From contig JAJTFC010000041.1 in NCBI GenBank assembly GCA_021298315.1, forward strand, positions 1 through 54,608: 54,608 bases of DNA. The letters run 5' to 3'. Under the pieces are notes generated by a model. That model made no database searches. It worked only from the letters and a program-made list of their open reading frames with translations, and was not told the DNA's origin. Shown piece after piece: positions 25,168-35,355 of this stretch (positions are counted from its first letter, which is position 1; each line of letters begins with the position of its first letter). The position numbers were made by a program, and so were the translations under genes. This stretch comes from Planctomycetaceae bacterium (GTDB lineage Bacteria; Planctomycetota; Planctomycetia; Pirellulales; Pirellulaceae).

Positions 25168-26904
25168 TTAGGACTGTGTATTTAAGCCAAAGGTCATCGG
25201 TAAAACGACTCGAAACGTGCTGCCGTGTCCGATTTGACTTGTCAGACCGATATCGCCGCCTAGCAATCGACACAATTCTCGAACGATGGACAAACCCAGC
25301 CCAGTTCCTGAGTGTTCACGTGTCAGGGAATCCTTTCCGATATCACCTGAGGCTTGTCTGAACTTTTCAAAGATCACTTCATGCTCGTGAGGTGCGATTC
25401 CAACCCCGGTATCAGCCACCGATAAGAAAAAGGTTCCATCTCCATTCTGTTCGGCGACGATCGTAACTAGTCCTCCCTCGGGTGTGAATTTGATCGCATT
25501 GGAGATCAGATTCGTCAAGATCTGCGAGATTTTCCCCTGGTCTTGCTCAATTCGTAGTTCTTGGACACTTGAATCGACCTGGAGATTGATGTTTTTGTCT
25601 TCGGCCATTTTCCGAAACAGTTCGATCTGAGCATAAATCAGGGCAATGAGGTCAAAGGATGTCGGACGCACCTCGGTCTTGCCCGCTTCAATTTTCGCAA
25701 GATCCAAAATATCGTTGATCATCTCCAAAAGTACTCTTCCTGAATTCTGGATGTTTCCGACCCATCTTCGTTGCTTGTCGGTAAGATTCTCGATACCGGA
25801 GAGAACATCGCTAAATCCTAAAATACTATTCAGGGGAGTGCGAAGCTCATGGCTCATGTTCGCTAGAAACTCGCCTTTGAGCCGGTTGGCTTCGTAAAGC
25901 TGAAGATTGACGCTTGCCAGCTCATCGATCCGTGAATCGAGCTCGTTGTTGACAGCCTGAATCTCTTTCTGCGTAGAGGTGATGTGCCTAAGCATCCGAT
26001 TGAATGAATCTGACAATTCGGCAAATTCGTCATCGGTATCGACACGAAATTCTAAGTCCGTCTTACCGCTTGTGATTTCATCCGAAACATACTTCAGCTC
26101 CGCAAGGGGAATGATCACAAGCCGTTTCAAAATCCAATGAATGAAAAAGAGGGATAACGCCAAGGTTGCGATGCCTATGGAAGACAGCAGCGAATAACTC
26201 CAAATCCTCCAATAGCTGGTATCTTTGACCGGTATTCGAACTTTGATCGCACGGAAGGGATCGACAGAGGCGGCAGTCTGCATAGGAACCGACTGTTGGT
26301 TGTTACGAGAATGACACTCCTTGCATGAATCCCCGAAGAAAACCGGATGGTAAAACACATGGTAGCCATCGACCTGCCCCGCGTCCTCGAACACAGATTG
26401 GAAGGTATTCAAGGTGGGTTCAAGGCTCACCGTTGGATCGCTTGGCACCGAGATCGTTTTGCTGTTTTTGGCGTCTGCCAGTCGCTGAGCTGTCGCTTTA
26501 GCCTCAAGCTCTGAGAGTTTCGAGTGGAGTTTGGTCAGGAACGTGAGATCCTCTTGGTCGGCGAATACTCCGCCTAGGTCCTTATGCTCGAGCCCATCTT
26601 TCATTCTCAAACAAGTCGAATCGTACTGAAGCCCCCGCTTGTTCTGATCAAACATCGCCAAGGGATCTTCTCGGGTGCTTCCTGCTTCGGCATTGTTATT
26701 CCCGGTGACAAGTGAGCTGTGCATGCGCCTAATCACTTTGTCGGCATAATCTTCGGAGGACTGCCGAATCGCTTCTTTAACAAGACGTTCGGCGACCAAC
26801 TGCACTGCGACTGCACCGAGAACCAACGAAAACAAGAGTGCCAGCCCGAGAAAGAAAAGACACTTCTTTTCTAGCGACCAATCTGTGAATAAGCTCTTGA
26901 ACAA
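25168..26904 (-). CDS. Sensor histidine kinase with periplasmic CXXCH haem-binding domain
   Basis: I start this 578-residue kinase at TTG 26904, which has AGGAG at 26912-26916 seven bases upstream; an earlier in-frame TTG at 26949 has no such site. Order: membrane segment (about 14-35), periplasmic sensor domain (about 36-230) of Tll0287/DUF3365 type with SCKECHS (C194, C197, H198) for covalent c-type haem, membrane segment (about 235-258), HAMP (about 260-315), coiled coil, then HisKA with MSHELRTPLN (H352) and HATPase_c (N465/N469, DTGVGI, GTGLGLSI). The haem should let it sense redox state or a gas. No response regulator is adjacent. argF lies 78 bases upstream on the same strand. Confidence 0.92.
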   Translation of the reverse strand: MFKSLFTDWSLEKKCLFFLGLALLFSLVLGAVAVQLVAERLVKEAIRQSSEDYADKVIRRMHSSLVTGNNNAEAGSTREDPLAMFDQNKRGLQYDSTCLRMKDGLEHKDLGGVFADQEDLTFLTKLHSKLSELEAKATAQRLADAKNSKTISVPSDPTVSLEPTLNTFQSVFEDAGQVDGYHVFYHPVFFGDSCKECHSRNNQQSVPMQTAASVDPFRAIKVRIPVKDTSYWRIWSYSLLSSIGIATLALSLFFIHWILKRLVIIPLAELKYVSDEITSGKTDLEFRVDTDDEFAELSDSFNRMLRHITSTQKEIQAVNNELDSRIDELASVNLQLYEANRLKGEFLANMSHELRTPLNSILGFSDVLSGIENLTDKQRRWVGNIQNSGRVLLEMINDILDLAKIEAGKTEVRPTSFDLIALIYAQIELFRKMAEDKNINLQVDSSVQELRIEQDQGKISQILTNLISNAIKFTPEGGLVTIVAEQNGDGTFFLSVADTGVGIAPHEHEVIFEKFRQASGDIGKDSLTREHSGTGLGLSIVRELCRLLGGDIGLTSQIGHGSTFRVVLPMTFGLNTQS

Positions 26905-26982
26905 AACTGGGCTCCTATTGGATCCGTCCAACGGATCTATCCATCGCAAGCGGAACCCTATTGTACTAGATTGCTCGGAGCC

Positions 26983-27933
26983 TTACAGCAACCGATCGAT
27001 TTGATCGTGCGTGGTATATCCGTTTTCCAATGCTAGCCAAATCAGTAGACCTTTTTGGGCATGCAGACGATTACCGGCTTGGGCAAAGACCAAACTCTGA
27101 TCCGAGTCGATCACTGCATCGGTGATTTCCAAACCCCTTCTTGCTGGCAGGCAATGCAAAACCTTACAGGTTCTCGGAGTCAAGCTCATCAATTGGCTGT
27201 TGACTTGATAGGGACCGAAAGCGTTTTTGCGAGACTCGTTTTCCGCTTCCTGGCCCATGCTCGTCCAAACATCGGTATAGATAAAGTCCGCATCGTGAAC
27301 CATCTTGCGAATGTCATCACTTTGGTCGAAATCGAGAGGACCAAGAGCCCGTGCTTGATGCAAAAAGCTTTCAGGAATCTGATACTCTTTGGGGCAAGCT
27401 AGACGAAACCGAACTCCGGTCATCGCAGCGCCCTGGATTAGCGAACGGACGACGTTGTTCCCATCTCCGACAAAAGTCAATTGCTTACCTCGCAACTTAC
27501 CTCCGGCCGATTCATCGATCGTCAAGAAGTCAGCTAGTGCTTGGCAAGGATGAGAGTCATCGGTCAGCCCATTGATTGTTGGAACTGAATCGAACCGTAC
27601 TAATTCTTCAATCGTCGATTGCGAAAAAGCACGACAAACCAGAAAGTCGCAGTACTCACCAAGTACTCGAACGAAGTCACCGATCGACTCTCGCTGACGC
27701 CAACCTGCGTCTCCGGTAAGGTACAGAGCGGTTCCTCCGAGCTGGGCCATGGCAGTTTCGAAACTAACCCGCGTCCGCAAACTCGCCTTCTCAAACACCA
27801 GAGCGCAAGTCCGATTTTTCAGCAAATCCGGACGCTTGCCCTGCTTGAGCAACCTTTTGAGTTTGTGCGACCAATCCATGATCGTGTTGAAATCGTCGAT
27901 TCGTAAATCGACAAGCGATCTTAAGTGCTTCAT
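26983..27933 (-). CDS. argF: Ornithine carbamoyltransferase
   Basis: This enzyme makes citrulline from ornithine and carbamoyl phosphate in arginine synthesis. The protein is 316 residues. The carbamoyl-phosphate-binding motif is FEKASLRTRVSFE (S51-L-R-T-R55), followed by GDAGWRQRESIGD, HPCQALADFLT, FVGDGNNVVRS and the ornithine-loop motif HCLPARRG. The Ser-Leu-Arg-Thr-Arg form is common in bacterial enzymes. It starts 12 bases after argB ends on the same strand, forming an argB-argF operon. Confidence 0.94.
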   Translation of the reverse strand: MKHLRSLVDLRIDDFNTIMDWSHKLKRLLKQGKRPDLLKNRTCALVFEKASLRTRVSFETAMAQLGGTALYLTGDAGWRQRESIGDFVRVLGEYCDFLVCRAFSQSTIEELVRFDSVPTINGLTDDSHPCQALADFLTIDESAGGKLRGKQLTFVGDGNNVVRSLIQGAAMTGVRFRLACPKEYQIPESFLHQARALGPLDFDQSDDIRKMVHDADFIYTDVWTSMGQEAENESRKNAFGPYQVNSQLMSLTPRTCKVLHCLPARRGLEITDAVIDSDQSLVFAQAGNRLHAQKGLLIWLALENGYTTHDQIDRLL

Positions 27934-27945
27934 CGTGAAAAAATC

Positions 27946-28857
27946 TTATATACGCGAGGCGGAGGTGTTGCGCTGCTGGACAATCTCCGTACCAACCCCC
28001 GCAGTGGTGTAAATCTCAAGCAATAAAGAGTGCCGCAATTGGCCGTCGATAATGTGAACCTTGCCTACACCCCTATTGAGTGTTCCAAGACAAGCCTCAA
28101 CCTTGGGAATCATCCCTCCACTGATCACGCCCTGCTCGATAAGCGATCGAGCTTCATCAGCAGTCATCGAATGAATCACACTGCTTGGATCGTCTTTGTC
28201 TCGACGAACCCCATTGACATCGCTGATGAAGATCAATTTCTCGGCTCCCAATGCCTCCGCAACTGCCATCGCTGCGGTGTCCGCATTGACGTTGTATTTC
28301 TGGCCTTGCTGGTCGATGCACATCGATGGAATGAATGGAATTTGTCCGGTATAAGTCAAGCTTTCGATAGTTTGCCGGTCCACTCGGGTAACTTGTCCGA
28401 CAAAGCCTAAGTCGATCGGCTCACTGCCTGGCTCTTGTAATAGCAATTTTTCGCCAAACAAAACATTCGTGGTTTGGAAATTGAGATTCATGGCCCTGCC
28501 TCCCAAACGCTCTACCTCCTCAGTCAAGAAGGTATTGAGTTCATATCCAAGCGTCTGTTCGACGATTTCCAATGTTTTCGCATCGGTAACCCTGCGACCT
28601 TTGATCCAAACCGGCTCGATTGCTGCAGCCTCCATCGCCTTGTTGATCGATGGACCTCCCCCATGCACAACAACCGGACGCATGCCCACGGTCTCCATGA
28701 AGATAATGTCCATGAGCGTGTGCCGCATCGCATCCGGGTTTGCCATCAAGGATCCCCCAAGTTTGATCACGGTCGTTTTGCCCCTGAACCGACGTATCCA
28801 TCCCATCGCCTCGATCAAGGTGTCGGCTTTTTGCACCGCTTTTGATTGGTCGTCCAC
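27946..28857 (-). CDS. argB: Acetylglutamate kinase
   Basis: Phosphorylates N-acetylglutamate, the second step of arginine synthesis. I place the start at GTG 28857, with AGGA six bases upstream, giving 303 residues; a GTG at 28908 would add a cysteine- and arginine-rich stretch unlike the family. Motifs: [75 protein letters not shown] and a C-terminal [11 protein letters not shown]. The amino-acid kinase fold is complete. Other arg genes are not in the window. Confidence 0.94.
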   Translation of the reverse strand: MDDQSKAVQKADTLIEAMGWIRRFRGKTTVIKLGGSLMANPDAMRHTLMDIIFMETVGMRPVVVHGGGPSINKAMEAAAIEPVWIKGRRVTDAKTLEIVEQTLGYELNTFLTEEVERLGGRAMNLNFQTTNVLFGEKLLLQEPGSEPIDLGFVGQVTRVDRQTIESLTYTGQIPFIPSMCIDQQGQKYNVNADTAAMAVAEALGAEKLIFISDVNGVRRDKDDPSSVIHSMTADEARSLIEQGVISGGMIPKVEACLGTLNRGVGKVHIIDGQLRHSLLLEIYTTAGVGTEIVQQRNTSASRI

Positions 28858-29057
28858 GTCTATTCCTGTCGCTCGAATACAAAAACAACAACGCCGACAC
28901 GCTTGCACGAGCCGGCGATTCCGAAATCAAGGGAAAAATCCAAACAGCAATTTTGGACATCAGACCAAAGAGCACCCATCAAGTAGGGCAGGCCTAAGCC
29001 AAACCATGATTGTAGCCCGAAGCTAAGACGACTTCAACAGATTCCAAAATCTTGCTT

Positions 29058-29375
29058 CTAAGGAGTCGGCATCATTTTTCTTAATTCCGCTGTCGCTTTC
29101 GTTACAACCGGCTCAGCCCAAACTTCCTGACCGTAGAGTTCGATGAGGCCTTTGAGGGCCCGCTGGCGATCGACCGGCAACTCTGTCGCTAAAATTCGGT
29201 TATAAAGATTTTCAAGTTGCGAGGTTTTCACTTTTTCGAATTCCGGATCCCGCTTTGCCTCAAATTCGCTCTGCAATCTTCTTGCGAATCGCGTCCAAGA
29301 CTTCTCCTCACTCGAGAGTAGATCCTCCGGATATGCATCTAGGAAAGCTGAGAGTCTGGCTTTCGAATGAGCCAA
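29058..29375 (-). CDS. Small protein or displaced C-terminal part of the Ser/Thr kinase
   Basis: A 105-residue helical, charged frame beginning with TTG 29375, four bases after the kinase stop and in a different frame. It has no clear ribosome binding site. Its frame stays open upstream into the kinase tail, and its content (ARRLQSEFEAK, then RQRALKGLIELYGQ) resembles the helical C-terminal extension I associate with planctomycete membrane kinases. Two readings are possible: a separate small protein, or a single-base frameshift (natural or a sequence error) that cut the tail from the kinase. I cannot decide. Confidence 0.5.
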   Translation of the reverse strand: MAHSKARLSAFLDAYPEDLLSSEEKSWTRFARRLQSEFEAKRDPEFEKVKTSQLENLYNRILATELPVDRQRALKGLIELYGQEVWAEPVVTKATAELRKMMPTP

Positions 29376-29379
29376 ATCG

Positions 29380-30915
29380 CTATCTTTGTCTCTGTGAGCG
29401 TTGCAAATAACGCAGTCGCTTCAGGTAGTCGACCTCTTGGGCAGCCGTTTCGATCTCCCCTATTCGAGAGTCCTCGGGATATTTTTGCTTGAAAGCGTTT
29501 ATCTGATCCTCAAGATCCAGCAATCGATTCTCATCGCCCGTTGCCATCGCATTGTGAATCGGTTCATAGAGTTGGCCAGGATCTACGGGTCTTGAAAAGT
29601 AGTAGAAAGCCCCTAAACAAGCGAGCAAAGCAGCGATGATTAACCCGATCTCTGCCCATCGCTCCCTTTCTTTTGTTACCGGATCCACCGTTTCGAAAAT
29701 AGTCGCACGCGCTCGATCCCGATCGGTCACTTCACTAAAGGTCGACCCTCTCGAAGTGGAGATACCTTCTGCTGTTGGATGCTTGACCAACGAATTGCCA
29801 GTAACATGCTCTTGGGTGGCCTCGTCGGGCGAGCTAGGGATTCTCTCTGAACGCCCATCGGTCACCATAGGGATATCAGGAGTCGTGTTCGAGTCGAGCT
29901 TACGATGTTCCCGTCCACCTTTGGGTGGATCGATGCGGGTGGCATCGTGGTAGGGGGAATCAGACAAGTCGGCAGCAGATTGCAAAGAGCTTACGTCGAC
30001 ACTCGTCGATTCCGGACTCTTCTTAATTTTCTCGTCTGATACAACATCGCCATCAGCTCTGGTGACCGATTTTTCAGCTTCGATTCGTCGCAGACCGGCG
30101 CGCAGGGACTGGAGTCGATTCATGGTCAAATAAGCCGTTGCGGGTCGTTTGTTCGGCTCGCGACTGAGCAACTCATCGACCAGTTTGCAGAAATCCTCTG
30201 GCGCCGATTTCGCTAGCTGGCTCAATGGGGTGTAGATTCCATACCGAACGTTAAAGAGGATTTCCGGCATGCTATTGCCGGTAAAGGGAGGGCGCCCTGA
30301 CAAACACGAATAGCAAATCGCGCCTAACGCATAAAGGTCGCTACGAGGGGTTGCCACTAGACCTTCGGCTTGCTCGGGAGGCATAAAATCCGCCGTGCCA
30401 ACGGTGGACCCTGGGATTGTTGCATTCATACTCCCGAACAATCGGGAAATACCAAAATCCAGCAGTTTGATATTGTTTTCGGGTGTAATCATCAGGTTCG
30501 CAGGTTTAAGATCGCGATGGATGATCCCGAAATCATGCGCCTGTTTGAGTGCACTGGCGATATCGATTGCCCAGTCGAGTACTAACTGCCAGTCGAGCTT
30601 CCCTGCGAGTTTAAGTTTTTGGTGAAGGTTGATGCCATCGATGTATTCCATCGAATAGTAGGGTATGGAATGGTGGTCTCCGATTCCGATCAACCGAACG
30701 ATATTCGGATGTTTTAGCCTGATGAGCGTCTGAATCTCAGCTTCAAATCGGCGCTGGAATCGTGGCTCACTTGCAAGCTCTTCCGAAATGATCTTCACAG
30801 CCACACGATCCTTATTCGTTTCATGGATCGCTTCGTATACTGTCCCCATGCCGCCACGGCCGAGTAGACGTATTACGCGATAGGGGCCTAGATAATCGGG
30901 ACTAGGGTGTACCAT
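29380..30915 (-). CDS. Transmembrane serine/threonine protein kinase
   Basis: A 511-residue Hanks-type kinase (PknB-like). The kinase domain covers about residues 12-270: glycine loop LGRGGMGTVYEA, VAVKII (Lys), HRDLKPANLM, LDFGISR, and PPEQAEG in the activation segment. A long Ser/Thr/Asp-rich linker (about 280-420) leads to one membrane segment (IGLIIAALLACLGAFYYF, about 430-448) and a short helical extracytoplasmic tail. ATG 30915 lies 3 bases after the stop of the giant ceramidase/dehydrogenase gene, so they are probably cotranscribed. The tail may be truncated by a frameshift (see the next downstream frame). Substrates unknown. Confidence 0.92.
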   Translation of the reverse strand: MVHPSPDYLGPYRVIRLLGRGGMGTVYEAIHETNKDRVAVKIISEELASEPRFQRRFEAEIQTLIRLKHPNIVRLIGIGDHHSIPYYSMEYIDGINLHQKLKLAGKLDWQLVLDWAIDIASALKQAHDFGIIHRDLKPANLMITPENNIKLLDFGISRLFGSMNATIPGSTVGTADFMPPEQAEGLVATPRSDLYALGAICYSCLSGRPPFTGNSMPEILFNVRYGIYTPLSQLAKSAPEDFCKLVDELLSREPNKRPATAYLTMNRLQSLRAGLRRIEAEKSVTRADGDVVSDEKIKKSPESTSVDVSSLQSAADLSDSPYHDATRIDPPKGGREHRKLDSNTTPDIPMVTDGRSERIPSSPDEATQEHVTGNSLVKHPTAEGISTSRGSTFSEVTDRDRARATIFETVDPVTKERERWAEIGLIIAALLACLGAFYYFSRPVDPGQLYEPIHNAMATGDENRLLDLEDQINAFKQKYPEDSRIGEIETAAQEVDYLKRLRYLQRSQRQR

Positions 30916-30918
30916 CCT

Positions 30919-33900
30919 CTATTGCCCTTTGGCTGGACCATTGGAACGCAAGTAACTGATAATACCTGCGATTTCTTCGATCGTGAGCAGTTGTTCGAAT
31001 CCCTCAGGCATCAACGAACGCTCCGAGGTCTTGATCTGCTCAATCTGCGACTTGTCTAAGCTCTCGATTCGACCGTTGCTGCTTACCCATTCGATACTCG
31101 TTTCGTCCTCTCGCAGTTTTAAACCTGTAAGCGATTCACCGTCAAGAGTCCTAGCTTGGAAAACCCAATACTTCTCCTCGACGGATCGATTCGGATCGAG
31201 GATCCCGTTGATCCATGCCTCATTGGTCCAATGGTTCAGACCTCGTAGGTTCGGAGCCAAACTCTCTTCGTACTGCTCGTCACGCTTTCTCCCTTCATGG
31301 CACACTGCACAATGCTTCTGATAAGCGACTTGGCCGACGCTCGCGTCAGGTTTGCTGGGCCAACGCAACAATGCTTCTTTGACGATCGCAGGGCGATCGG
31401 CTCCGGGTGCCGGACCAAAGATATCACTCGCTATAGTCGACACATTTTCGGCAGAACTACCTCGGAGGGCTTGAATTGTCACTGCATCGATATCAGCAAT
31501 CGGTATCCGGCCTTGCTTTACTTGTCCTAAAATCTCCGAAGCACCTTCGGCGCTTTGCACAAGTTTATTGAGGACCACTGATCTGCTGACCAACGAAAGG
31601 TCTTTCCATCGCTCGAGCATCTTGGTTGCAGAAACTCCGCCTAGTCCGACAAACGCAAGCGCAAGCTCGCTATCGATCGATGATTGTTCGCCCCTGGTTA
31701 GTGCATCGAGCAGTAAATTGTGATCCTCTGTCCAAGCCGATCCCATTCGAGAAGTCATAAGGTTCAATCCTGCGATTAAATTCGATGGCTCGACCCTTGT
31801 TGAGTCCTTCGAAAAACTTCTCCAAGAACCCCTTGCTGAGTCTATAATTCGCTCGATTAAATCTTCGTCCAGTCCGGAAGCGTCCCCGGCAGCGAAATGC
31901 TTGGCTAACAAGTAATGCCACGCTGGCCTCGGCCCCTGATGGCTTGATACCGATCGGAGAAGCTCTCCTCGAAATTCCTTGGATACTTTGGGAACCAGCT
32001 TTTCTGCAACCTTCTGCAGATTCTTAATATCCTGCTTGCTAGCAAGCACATCACGAAGGACTTCATCGATGCATGCGGGATTCAAAAAATTGGATGCCTC
32101 GAGCATCCATGGATCCTGCGCATGTTCGACCAACACCTTGGATATCAACGTCACCGGCAGACGGGAGTCCTGACTCGATTCGACGGCTACCGACATCGCC
32201 AAAGCTGCAGAATTACTGATCAGTTCTGGATCGATCACCAACCATAATCGACTTCTGATCTCTTCGTTTAATCCGAGCCTATCGATATTCTCCACTAGAA
32301 AGCGAAGCGTCTGAGCATCGCTTGACCGAACGATTGCATCGAGTTTATCGATCGGAAAACCACGCAGATTGATCAAGATGCTTGCGACCCGTACCCGAAC
32401 GGCAGCCTGGTGGCTTTCTATAAGCAATCGCTGCAGTTCCTGCACGATACTGCCATGGCTTGGATTATCGGTTTTCAGCAAACGGCCTAATAGAACTTGC
32501 TGCGCAAGATCGGCTCTGGCTGAATTCATTCCGCCTATTTCAGCGATCAACTCGGAATCGGTTTTCTTTTCAAGATCGCCAATAGGGATCGGGTTAAAAT
32601 CCGTGCGTCGGATTCGGTAAATCCGACCTCGGTCCTCTCCGGCTCGAAGGTTGATGCGTCGTTGCCACTCTTCGGGAATCCACTCTGGATGCTCGATGAC
32701 ATAGCGATACATGTCGACGAGCCACATGGTTCCATCGGGAGCATTCTCGATGCGCACCGGGCGGAACCATGGATCTGTGCTTCGAATAAATTCGCTCTTG
32801 CTGTCAGCAGCGATGCGATTGGCTGCCCAAGTTGCCCCGGACGGCTTGAGCTCATAACGAACCACCAAGTTGTGAACAGGCTCACACACCATTGCAAAGC
32901 CGCGCATGTCCTGGCCTAAACCCTCGCCTCGGTTGATTACAGTGCTACAAGCTGAGGTGAATCGATTAATGGCATACAGGTCATTGAATCGATCGGCTTG
33001 TTGACTGATCGGGAAAACCGGGGGAATACTCGGTGGGTTGGTGATCAACTGGTAACGGCGTTTGGGACGATACCCACTTCTGTCAATCCAACTTTGTGGA
33101 AACACATAGTGAAACATCGGCAAACTATTTTCATTCCCAAACCAGTTGCCGTACTCGTCGGTAGTCCTTATGAACTGAGTGACTCCAGTTTCCAATCGCA
33201 AGTCACCAGCGATAGGATCCAAGCTTAGATCCGAACCGGAGATCCGCATCTGTTTAGCATCACCATTTTTGTTGGTCACAGTGACGCTGTTGGCGCCTCC
33301 TCCGGGGCCAAAATAGAGTCGATGGTCCATCCCGTAAGTAAAACCATGAACTCGATGCTGAGGGTTCCCCTCAGGAAAACCCGTAACGTAAATCTGTTTG
33401 TGATCGCATTTGCCATCTCCATCGGTGTCCTCTGCATAGAAGATATCAGGTGCGCAAGCGATGATGACCCCTGGCCCCCAAGCGTAGATTCCAGCCGGAT
33501 AATTCAGTCCATCTAGGAACACCGTGCTCTTGTCCATGACGCCATCCCCATCGGTATCTGAAAGGGTTTTGACGCAACCGGTTTTGCCACCACCTAGGGG
33601 ATAATCTCCCATCTCGACGACCCAGACCGTGCCGTCGGTTCCCCAGGCGATTCCTACTGGGTCGGTCACCAGTGGTTCGCTCGCGACGAGTTCGATCGTG
33701 TATCCATCGGGAACCTCGATGCTAGCGAGCGATTCTTGCGGACTGCGTGGCTCGTCGGCAAGTCGTTGCTGTTTGGTCATTTGCAAGACACGATCAACAA
33801 TTTTGTTTTCGGTACCAGACTCCCATCTCCCTGGTTGCCCGTAGTAAAGCATCGATCCGTCAACCTCGTAGCCGCCTTCGCCTCGAACCCGTTCGCTAGC

Positions 33901-35193
33901 GACATAAGCGAACACATCGTCGACATAGCCTGCGACCCAGACGTTTTCGAACTGGCTGAGCTCCTTTTCAAGTCGGATTTGATAGTCGACGACGACCTCA
34001 CCCCCCATGAATACCCAGGCAAGATCCTTACCAAAACTCCAAAGATGCACTGGGGCCGGATAAGTCTCTGGGATACGGTCCTTACGAGACAAGAGCTCTA
34101 ACCAGTTGTTCGCAAAATTGCGTTCATGGGCGGAATTGCTCTTTTGCATCGACTCGAGTTTTTGCTTATTGGGCCGCTCGCTCGCAAGTGCCACGAGCAT
34201 AAACGCGGCGTTGGTCGGTTGAGGAAGCGGCTTGAGTTCATGACCCAATACCGTTTGCACCGACTCGGCCATCTCAGCTCCGTGCTTACGTGATAGCTCG
34301 ATCGTTCCTCGTGGATTTGGGTTTGCATCTGCACCGCAACCGATAATCGGCAGGGCGATGCATCCAGGATTCTTCGATTCGATGATCCCCGCCGAGATCC
34401 CCCCCCAGTCTCCACTGATCTTATTCTCATTCGGCGAGATCGAAGTGCTATGGCATGCGTACTGGTAAGACACAGCCACGAGCTTGCCCGCATCGTCGCG
34501 AACTCGCAAAACACGAACATTACGATCCACTGGACCTTCGTCGACTGTTCCGATGCCAACCCACTGCTTATCCTTGAGCATCCGCCGATTGATCGCGAAT
34601 TCCGCTCGGCCCAGACCGTATTCGACGTTGCCTGGTTTAAGCTTGGCTTTGGCTTCGAGAATCACTTGGGCCACACGCTCGATATTCATTTCGGTCGTGC
34701 GTACCATCGCTTGCTGCTCTGCGTCGGGCATCGGAACACCGAATAGATTTGGAATCAACCCGTCCAAATGTGGCGCTGTATGCGAATGGGTCGTGCAAAA
34801 TACAATCCTCGAGCGGGGGATTTTCAAAGTCGGGAGCACTTTGTCGAGTATCCGCTCGGTCATCACGGCTGAGATGCCGATCGCATCGATCGAAACGATC
34901 ACGAGCGAATCGGGCTGGAGTCCCTCGGTAGGCTCTTTGGATTCGGGGCTTTGCGGAGACATGATCAAGGCTCGGGCCCAGAGCCGATCCTCGATTCCAT
35001 CCGAAGGGGCCAGTCGGCTAGCATATCCGCTGAGTCGGACGGGCTCTTCGGGAGTGATGTCTATTTTTGACGCACCCACAAGCCAATTGCTGGAGATACC
35101 ATCGACTGAAGCTTCAGCTTCAGATGCGTGTGCCAAATGGAGTGCCAAGGGACATCCGAAGAGCAGGACAAGACAAGCGACAAGCGGTCTCAT
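30919..35193 (-). CDS. Secreted fusion: ceramidase-like domain, PVC-type dehydrogenase, HEAT-like region and cytochrome c
   Basis: I start at ATG 35193, directly preceded by GAGGTGATC, a near-perfect anti-16S match; a GTG two codons earlier is less likely. The 1424-residue protein has a signal peptide (cleaved near LAHA). A neutral/alkaline ceramidase-like domain follows (about 40-480), with ASKIDITPEEPVRLSGYA, THSHTAPH and YACHSTSISPNENK. Next is a PVC-type dehydrogenase propeller (about 505-890), with DGYTIELVASEP and calcium-like loops DTDGDGVMD and DTDGDGKCD. A helical repeat region (about 900-1270) precedes a cytochrome c domain with CAVCHE. It probably oxidises or hydrolyses an external substrate; which one is unknown. 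The kinase gene follows after 3 bases. Confidence 0.88.
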   Translation of the reverse strand: MRPLVACLVLLFGCPLALHLAHASEAEASVDGISSNWLVGASKIDITPEEPVRLSGYASRLAPSDGIEDRLWARALIMSPQSPESKEPTEGLQPDSLVIVSIDAIGISAVMTERILDKVLPTLKIPRSRIVFCTTHSHTAPHLDGLIPNLFGVPMPDAEQQAMVRTTEMNIERVAQVILEAKAKLKPGNVEYGLGRAEFAINRRMLKDKQWVGIGTVDEGPVDRNVRVLRVRDDAGKLVAVSYQYACHSTSISPNENKISGDWGGISAGIIESKNPGCIALPIIGCGADANPNPRGTIELSRKHGAEMAESVQTVLGHELKPLPQPTNAAFMLVALASERPNKQKLESMQKSNSAHERNFANNWLELLSRKDRIPETYPAPVHLWSFGKDLAWVFMGGEVVVDYQIRLEKELSQFENVWVAGYVDDVFAYVASERVRGEGGYEVDGSMLYYGQPGRWESGTENKIVDRVLQMTKQQRLADEPRSPQESLASIEVPDGYTIELVASEPLVTDPVGIAWGTDGTVWVVEMGDYPLGGGKTGCVKTLSDTDGDGVMDKSTVFLDGLNYPAGIYAWGPGVIIACAPDIFYAEDTDGDGKCDHKQIYVTGFPEGNPQHRVHGFTYGMDHRLYFGPGGGANSVTVTNKNGDAKQMRISGSDLSLDPIAGDLRLETGVTQFIRTTDEYGNWFGNENSLPMFHYVFPQSWIDRSGYRPKRRYQLITNPPSIPPVFPISQQADRFNDLYAINRFTSACSTVINRGEGLGQDMRGFAMVCEPVHNLVVRYELKPSGATWAANRIAADSKSEFIRSTDPWFRPVRIENAPDGTMWLVDMYRYVIEHPEWIPEEWQRRINLRAGEDRGRIYRIRRTDFNPIPIGDLEKKTDSELIAEIGGMNSARADLAQQVLLGRLLKTDNPSHGSIVQELQRLLIESHQAAVRVRVASILINLRGFPIDKLDAIVRSSDAQTLRFLVENIDRLGLNEEIRSRLWLVIDPELISNSAALAMSVAVESSQDSRLPVTLISKVLVEHAQDPWMLEASNFLNPACIDEVLRDVLASKQDIKNLQKVAEKLVPKVSKEFRGELLRSVSSHQGPRPAWHYLLAKHFAAGDASGLDEDLIERIIDSARGSWRSFSKDSTRVEPSNLIAGLNLMTSRMGSAWTEDHNLLLDALTRGEQSSIDSELALAFVGLGGVSATKMLERWKDLSLVSRSVVLNKLVQSAEGASEILGQVKQGRIPIADIDAVTIQALRGSSAENVSTIASDIFGPAPGADRPAIVKEALLRWPSKPDASVGQVAYQKHCAVCHEGRKRDEQYEESLAPNLRGLNHWTNEAWINGILDPNRSVEEKYWVFQARTLDGESLTGLKLREDETSIEWVSSNGRIESLDKSQIEQIKTSERSLMPEGFEQLLTIEEIAGIISYLRSNGPAKGQ

Positions 35194-35355
35194 GATCACC
35201 TCGTAAGAGCGTAGGGTTTATCCGAAGGGATTATAACCAAACAAAACTGCCAAATGCGACCGAAAGATCACCGCTTGCTTGCGTAAATTGCCAAACCTAG
35301 CGAGCTTTCTGGAACTTGGCCCCGATCTGCAATCGATTGACTAAGGTTCGCGGAT

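Noticed and set aside
34484-35206. A 240-codon plus-strand frame antisense to the N-terminus of the ceramidase-like fusion
   Set aside because: Ser/Arg-rich low-complexity sequence typical of an antisense shadow; the minus-strand gene has conserved motifs throughout.
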